DNA from: Litomosoides sigmodontis
Lineage: Eukaryota; Nematoda; Chromadorea; Rhabditida; Onchocercidae
NCBI GenBank assembly: GCA_963070105.1
Contig: OY718805.1
Coordinates: 7,250,001 to 7,314,000 of the forward strand
Length of the DNA stretch: 64,000 bases
Direction: 5' to 3'
The notes beneath the pieces were generated by a model that had not been told where the DNA came from, did not search any database, and worked only from the letters and a program-made list of their open reading frames with translations. Shown in pieces: positions 58,813-64,000 of the stretch. Position 1 is the stretch's first letter, and each line of letters opens with the position of its first letter. Both the position numbers and the translations under genes were made by a program.

Positions 58813-59125
58813 GTGAGTTTCTTGCCTTTCGATTCTGATCAACCTAATTTTAAAAACTTTAAAATTCCATCAAATTTAGTGTGTGCGCGTGTCTGTCTGA
58901 AATCTAAAATAGCAATTTTCACTACTTCATATCATAAATAATTTTCTAAGTTGTCTACTTGAATCCTAAAATCATTTTCCAATCTTAAATGAATACTACG
59001 TCTCATCTATCTATCTTTCAATAAATCTTTTAATGAATGCTCACTAAATCCTATTTTCTGCTAAATTGTATACAGTGAATGCAGCAAAAAAACTTTAGGT
59101 TAGATATACGATAAATTTCAGGATT

Positions 59126-59158
59126 GAGAGAGAGAGAGAGAGAGAGGGAGAGAGAGTA
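59126..59158. repeat. (GA)n microsatellite
   Basis: About sixteen GA units with one GGG step. Confidence 0.9.
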
Positions 59159-61189
59159 ATACGGGATGTATTAACAACAATTCTTTCATTCAACAATACA
59201 AACTATTCTATCGCTGGCACATTTTATGGAACGGAGGCGGAGAAGGTTGTAAACCTTACAGCTCCTACCTTACCGTAATGCTCTCCACCTCCTTACTCTC
59301 TGTCCATCTCTCCAAAACTTATCATCAATTAATTTGAATAAATTAATTTAAAAAATACTTTTATTATTATCAAAGAGTTATTTTTAGGTTTTTCGAATTT
59401 CTTCATTCTATTAATTTTGATTTTGTACAACTTTTTAATTGTCATAAATGGGTAGTGTGTAAGCTAAAGATTAAGTAAGGCAATTAGTGTGGAAAGAGGT
59501 ATTTTATAAATTTTACTTACCGTATCACTTCCTCTTTCAAACTTTAACAAATAACGTTGCGAATGAATCGGCAATTGCTTCCCTTTTTTTTTAAGTTTAC
59601 AAATTGTTAGTGGGAGCAAGTACAATAAAAAGTATTATATAAAAAATCAGAACTAACTTTTCAGAAAAAAACGTGAAGTAAAAATGTTAAATATCAAATA
59701 TCATATTCTAATATTAATTACCGTTTTTCAGTCTTAAATTCTCAACTTCCCTCTTTAATTCAAAGAACGGAAAGTTGTAAATGGAAAAAATGAGCTAATT
59801 AATGACTTGTTGATTTTTTTAGAATTTATATTATTAATTTTGAACTTATATTATTAGTTTTACATGAAATTTCATTTTCATTAAAGAAAAAAGTTTAGAG
59901 AGAAATTGATAATTCGTTCGCATAAACGAATCTTACAAAGTGTTTTTAATTTGGAAAAAATATTCATGATAATGTTTGCAATCGAATTTAATATGAATTT
60001 TTGATTTGTATTTTATAGTTTAATATTTTGCGAATAAAAAAAATAGTAAATAATACAACAATAATTGCAGTGACAATAGTAAGCACTTATTAATTGTTAA
60101 ATTAAAAATTGAAAGAAAATTGATAATTTAAAATATTTATTCATTTGTAAGGCGATAATTTTTGAAAGTGAAATAGGCAGTTTTGGTTTGTGTGAAAAAG
60201 TTAGAAGAAGTGGAAATGATTCCGGTCGATAATAATATTCCAGCTTATCGGAAATAGTAGTAAGTTCAGTGAGGAAGATACTGTTTGACTGATGAGGTAG
60301 TTTTTGAACAATGTTGAAAAAAATGAATGAAACCTACGGTGCAAGTTACTCCATCAATAAATTCCATGATCGACAAGAGAAATACTTTTTTTGGGAAAAC
60401 AGGAAAGAACAAAAATTGTCGTTTTTTCTGTCAAATATGTGCAACAGCAGCAATTGACAAAAATTTTCATTTTGTTAACTAATAATTTTAAAAATTAAAA
60501 AAAAAAAAGCAAAGGAGAAGAAAGAACTACGCACATTCATTTAATCGTTCGTGTATTCCTGTCAACAAATGCCAATTTTTATCACTAATTTTGGCTAGCA
60601 AAAATTTTATTTGAATTAATTAGGATTTATTCAATTTAGAAATACGCATATAAATGTACATAGAGAGAGGAAGGGAAAGAGAGACAGGAAAGAGGATTAG
60701 GGATGATTCATGTTGTCTTTGCTTGATTCATTGCTGACAATTTCAGATCAATGAATACTTGAAATATATGCATGTATTAATCTAATAATTAATTGACTGA
60801 AATTATTGATTAATTTCTTGGCCATTCAGTTGGCTAACTTGAGCATTTAGCATTATCAATTGACTTATCAATCCTCTCACATCTTATCAGCTAAAATACA
60901 TTTGCGTGATTAGATATGAAAGTGAGTGGACAATCGAAATGTCACATACGACATGATATGTGTGTAGAGCGATGAAATAGAAATAGAAAGCTAAATTATT
61001 AGTTCGAGATGAGTTTGAAGTGGTCAGCGTTGAATAGACTTTTGGTGGATTAGTTCTGAAAGAGAGATTATTATTCTAGAGGAATGAATGTTTGTTGATA
61101 GAGTGGGATGGAAAAGCTTGCTTAATGAGGAGAGAAAGAGTAGTAAAGAGTGGGATGAAATTAACGGACGGTTAGCTTGGCTTGGGTTC

Positions 61190-61220
61190 GATGGATGGAT
61201 GGATGGATGGATGGATGGAT
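61190..61220. repeat. (GGAT)n microsatellite
   Basis: About seven perfect GGAT units. Confidence 0.93.
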
Positions 61221-61263
61221 GTTGCTAGTCCCGAGAGTGAACCATCCCGCAATAAACACACCA

Positions 61264-61302
61264 AGAGAGAGAGAGAGAGGGAGGGAGAGGGAGAGAGAGA
61301 GT
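61264..61302. repeat. (GA)n/(GGGAGA)n microsatellite
   Basis: GA run with GGG steps, same type as at 42976 and 43197. Confidence 0.9.
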
Positions 61303-61867
61303 ATTTTAACACCAACTATCATCATCAATCCTCTCCCTCCCACTTATTATATTATTCCTTTGCTTAACCCTAAAATGCTACTCTGCAATCGTGTCTGTCT
61401 CTGTGTGTGTATGGGTGGGTGGATGGTGTACAATGGTACTGTTGTGTATAATATATGGGCTGTTAACTGAAAGAGAAAAGGGATGCCATAACGGACCGGA
61501 CAGAGTCATGACCGATCGGCTCGTTACAATGATATATATCCTCTGCCCTCCCCCGCTCACTTAAACATCATTAATTGTCCACCAATTTGCAATTCTCATT
61601 CATTTTCATTTCCTACTTTAATCACTTTTTTTGTTTTATTTGCTTGTTGCGCAACACCCCTTTTTTCCCTTCCTCCTCCTCCTCTTTCACTGACATTCGA
61701 GGGTGGACAGACACTCTGAAGCTCGGAAGTCAATCAATGTTCATACTGTCCTTTTTTTCCCTCATGCCTTTTCAATTTCATTTCTGCTCTTCTAATTCAA
61801 ATGTTAAAAACTCATTTTTAGTTATTTTCAAAATAGAAGGAAAAAAAACCAACCGCCAACGCTTAGT

Positions 61868-61868
61868 G

Positions 61869-61905
<37 letters not shown>
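61868..61905. repeat. (GT)n microsatellite
   Basis: About sixteen GT units. Confidence 0.92.
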
Positions 61906-61906
<1 letters not shown>

Positions 61907-62155
61907 GATAACCCATTATTTAATCAATAAGAAATACACAAAAAAATTATAGTTTGATATAAATAATTTAATGAGTGAATTAGTATTTTGGATGAAATTT
62001 TTAAAACATATAAACTTTATTTTCTCATAAATCTTTGAAAAGGAGAATGCAGCAGAGGATAGTAGTACTGGTCACTTAATCCTTTGTAATTAATTCTCGT
62101 GACCTTATATCATAGCTCATCCACTGTTCATTAATGTTTTTTTAATAATATGACA

Positions 62156-62176
62156 TTGTTGTTGTTGTTGTTGTTG
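62156..62176. repeat. (TTG)n run
   Basis: About seven TTG units. Confidence 0.9.
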
Positions 62177-64000
62177 CTATTGTACTTTTTTACTTGTAAT
62201 ATTTTATAAATAAATTTTCAAAATATAAGCAATAACTGCTTGGAAGATTTACCTATTTCATTCAGAGCATATACGATGAATTGTAAGTAGTCTTTTCGTT
62301 GAGTTGCATCTATCAAATCTATTGATTTCTTAGGTTACTGTAGGAAAATTAATCTTAGCTGATGGATGGATGGATGGCGATGCACTTGAAAGGTTAACTA
62401 TTTACGAAGGTCATGAAATCATACAGCAACTATCCTTTCATAATATCAGTAAACGTAGTAGAGTATACCTTGTTAAGGTCAACCATGAATTCATACCATT
62501 TATTATCAGTAACTTAACATTGCAGTGTATTTAGACTTTATTTAGACTAAGTGATTTCCATATATCCTCGTTAAATTTATCAAAAATTTATTAAAATTAA
62601 AATATTAAATGTAAGAATAAATCTGCGATATCTTAAATAATTAAAGGATATCATCAAATAAAATCTTCGGAATTATCCCGAATCACTTCAATATTACTGG
62701 GTAACAGGTAACACAGTTCTCAAATATTTTCATTTCACACTCGTTTCAAATATTTTCAACATTTTCAAATATTTTCAAATTCATTTCAAATATTTTCATT
62801 TCACAAATTGCTCAAAATTTGTTTGTAATTTAAATTATCTGATATTAATTTAAAAAAAAAACCTTTGTCTTTCCCAACAAATATATTCGATCATATTTCA
62901 CTGTTTGTTATAAAAAAATTGGGAAAAAAAAACTCGTTGTCACTGCTATTTTTTTCATAAATAGATGATGGAATGGATTTGAGGTCAATGAGAGGTCATC
63001 GAATAATGAAGAATTGATGATGCAAATGAATGATCTCTAAAATGTTAAAGAATTATCGGTACATTCAAAAGAATTATGCTATGTGTCATGTAACAGTAAC
63101 AATAAATTAGAAATGATATGTTAAGGGAATGGAAATTGAAATACGATCGCATCACAAATTACAGCAAAAATTTGCAACGAAAGAATTTTCCTCTTTCTTT
63201 TCATCCTTCCTTTGTTTCAAAAAAAAAAATTCAAAACTTTTTAAACATTATTTGTGAGAAGGAAGTGTTTGATAATTGATTTGTGGCAGTAGTAAGAGCT
63301 GTTTGGTTCACCGGATCGCCGGACGAGAAAGATGGAGCTGAAAATGGTTGAGTTTTTAAACGGATTGAGTTTTGTGCAGGAAGAGTTAGTTAGTTAGCTT
63401 AGCTTTGAATTGATAGTGTGGAAAAGAAGCAACTTTTCTTTTCCTCTCTCATCTCATCTCGCTCTCATTTTATGAAATTTCATTCCATTTTTCTTTTTCT
63501 TTTTCCTACTGTTTCATTTTGCTCTCCTAATTAATGCCATTTCTCTTTTCTTCTGTCCTTTTCCGCTCGCTCAACCACCGATGCCGTAAATTTCTTGTCT
63601 CTCGCAACTCTTTTATGACAAATTATTATTTTATGTTGAAAATTTATTGCAACACCGATGCTCCACTTATCACAACACTGCAATTACGCCTATCACTTCC
63701 TAAATTAATAAGCATCATTTATCAACTTTCGTTTATTTATTTATTGCTCAGGCTTATTTATTAGCTAAAGTTTTCCTTTTTTTTTTATTTTTTTTAGAAA
63801 TATATGTGTATGTCTTCTTTACTTTTTCTAATTTCGAAAGTGATAGTTTTTTTTTAATTTTAAATAAACATTTTTTTTAGCATTTTAATTATATTTATGA
63901 AAAATGTGGGAAAAAAAGAAAGTTTCTTTGTATTTCACTGAATGCAAAATTGTTTTTCGTTTCGTCTTATTCGAATCGATGATTACTTGAAAATTTTATC

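Larger units (their letters stand above)
58813..64000. other. probable intron or intergenic tract, repeat-rich
   Basis: AT-rich with GA, GGAT, GT and TTG microsatellites. Open stretches (61161-61560, 61575-61952, 63534-63764) are low-complexity or Phe/Ser-rich and unsupported. If the exon at 58638-58812 is real, this is its downstream intron. Confidence 0.4.

Overview
The window looks like nuclear DNA of a parasitic nematode, most likely a spirurid/filarial (clade III) worm. It is AT-rich. Genes are split into many small exons with short GT..AG introns whose 3' sites read TTTTCAG or TTTTAG. At least seven of the nine gene starts have a lone 3' splice acceptor 0-18 nt upstream of the ATG, as expected for spliced-leader trans-splicing. 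The proteins are animal housekeeping or signalling proteins in their nematode form, for example a TDP-43 orthologue without the glycine-rich tail. No bacterial, viral or transposon gene was recognised. All exon models were built by hand from splice sites and phase; total lengths divide by three except for one junction in the EHMT gene.

Layout of the gene-dense 41.5 kb, left to right. 759-5322 (-): DDHD-domain phospholipase A1, ipla-1-like, 13 exons, 743 aa. 9587-11474 (+): S-methyl-5'-thioadenosine phosphorylase, 8 exons, 283 aa. 12601-14332 (-): YIPF3-like Golgi membrane protein, 285 aa. 15119-17544 (+): tdp-1 (TARDBP), 7 exons, 394 aa. 18887-26299 (-): G9a/GLP (EHMT) histone H3K9 methyltransferase with Cys-rich, ankyrin, pre-SET, SET and post-SET regions, 17 exons. 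27605-31234 (+): unrecognised 456-aa protein, 8 exons. 31422-32969 (+): unorthodox aquaporin, 6 exons, 256 aa, starting 187 nt after the previous stop, so the two may be co-transcribed. 34722-41521 (+): Na+/K+-ATPase alpha-like P-type ATPase, 21 exons, about 1,018-1,051 aa.

The right-hand 22.5 kb (41.5-64 kb) is very different. It is AT-rich with purine/pyrimidine tracts and many simple repeats, including a pure (GT)268 array, 52 perfect copies of a 10-bp unit, (CT)59, a perfect 90-bp tandem duplication and a perfect 17-bp-arm hairpin. The only convincing coding sequence there is one exon at 58638-58812 (+), which may join a short first exon at 57567-57597. This is probably the 5' part of a large-intron gene running off the right edge.

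The genes do not form one pathway; the window is an ordinary chromosomal neighbourhood. The points most worth checking are two apparent GC-AG introns and an in-frame 99-nt optional segment in the ATPase, an NLA second pore motif in the aquaporin, a one-base frame conflict in the EHMT cysteine domain, the possible two-gene operon, the unknown 456-aa protein with a possible alternative last exon, and the very long perfect microsatellites.
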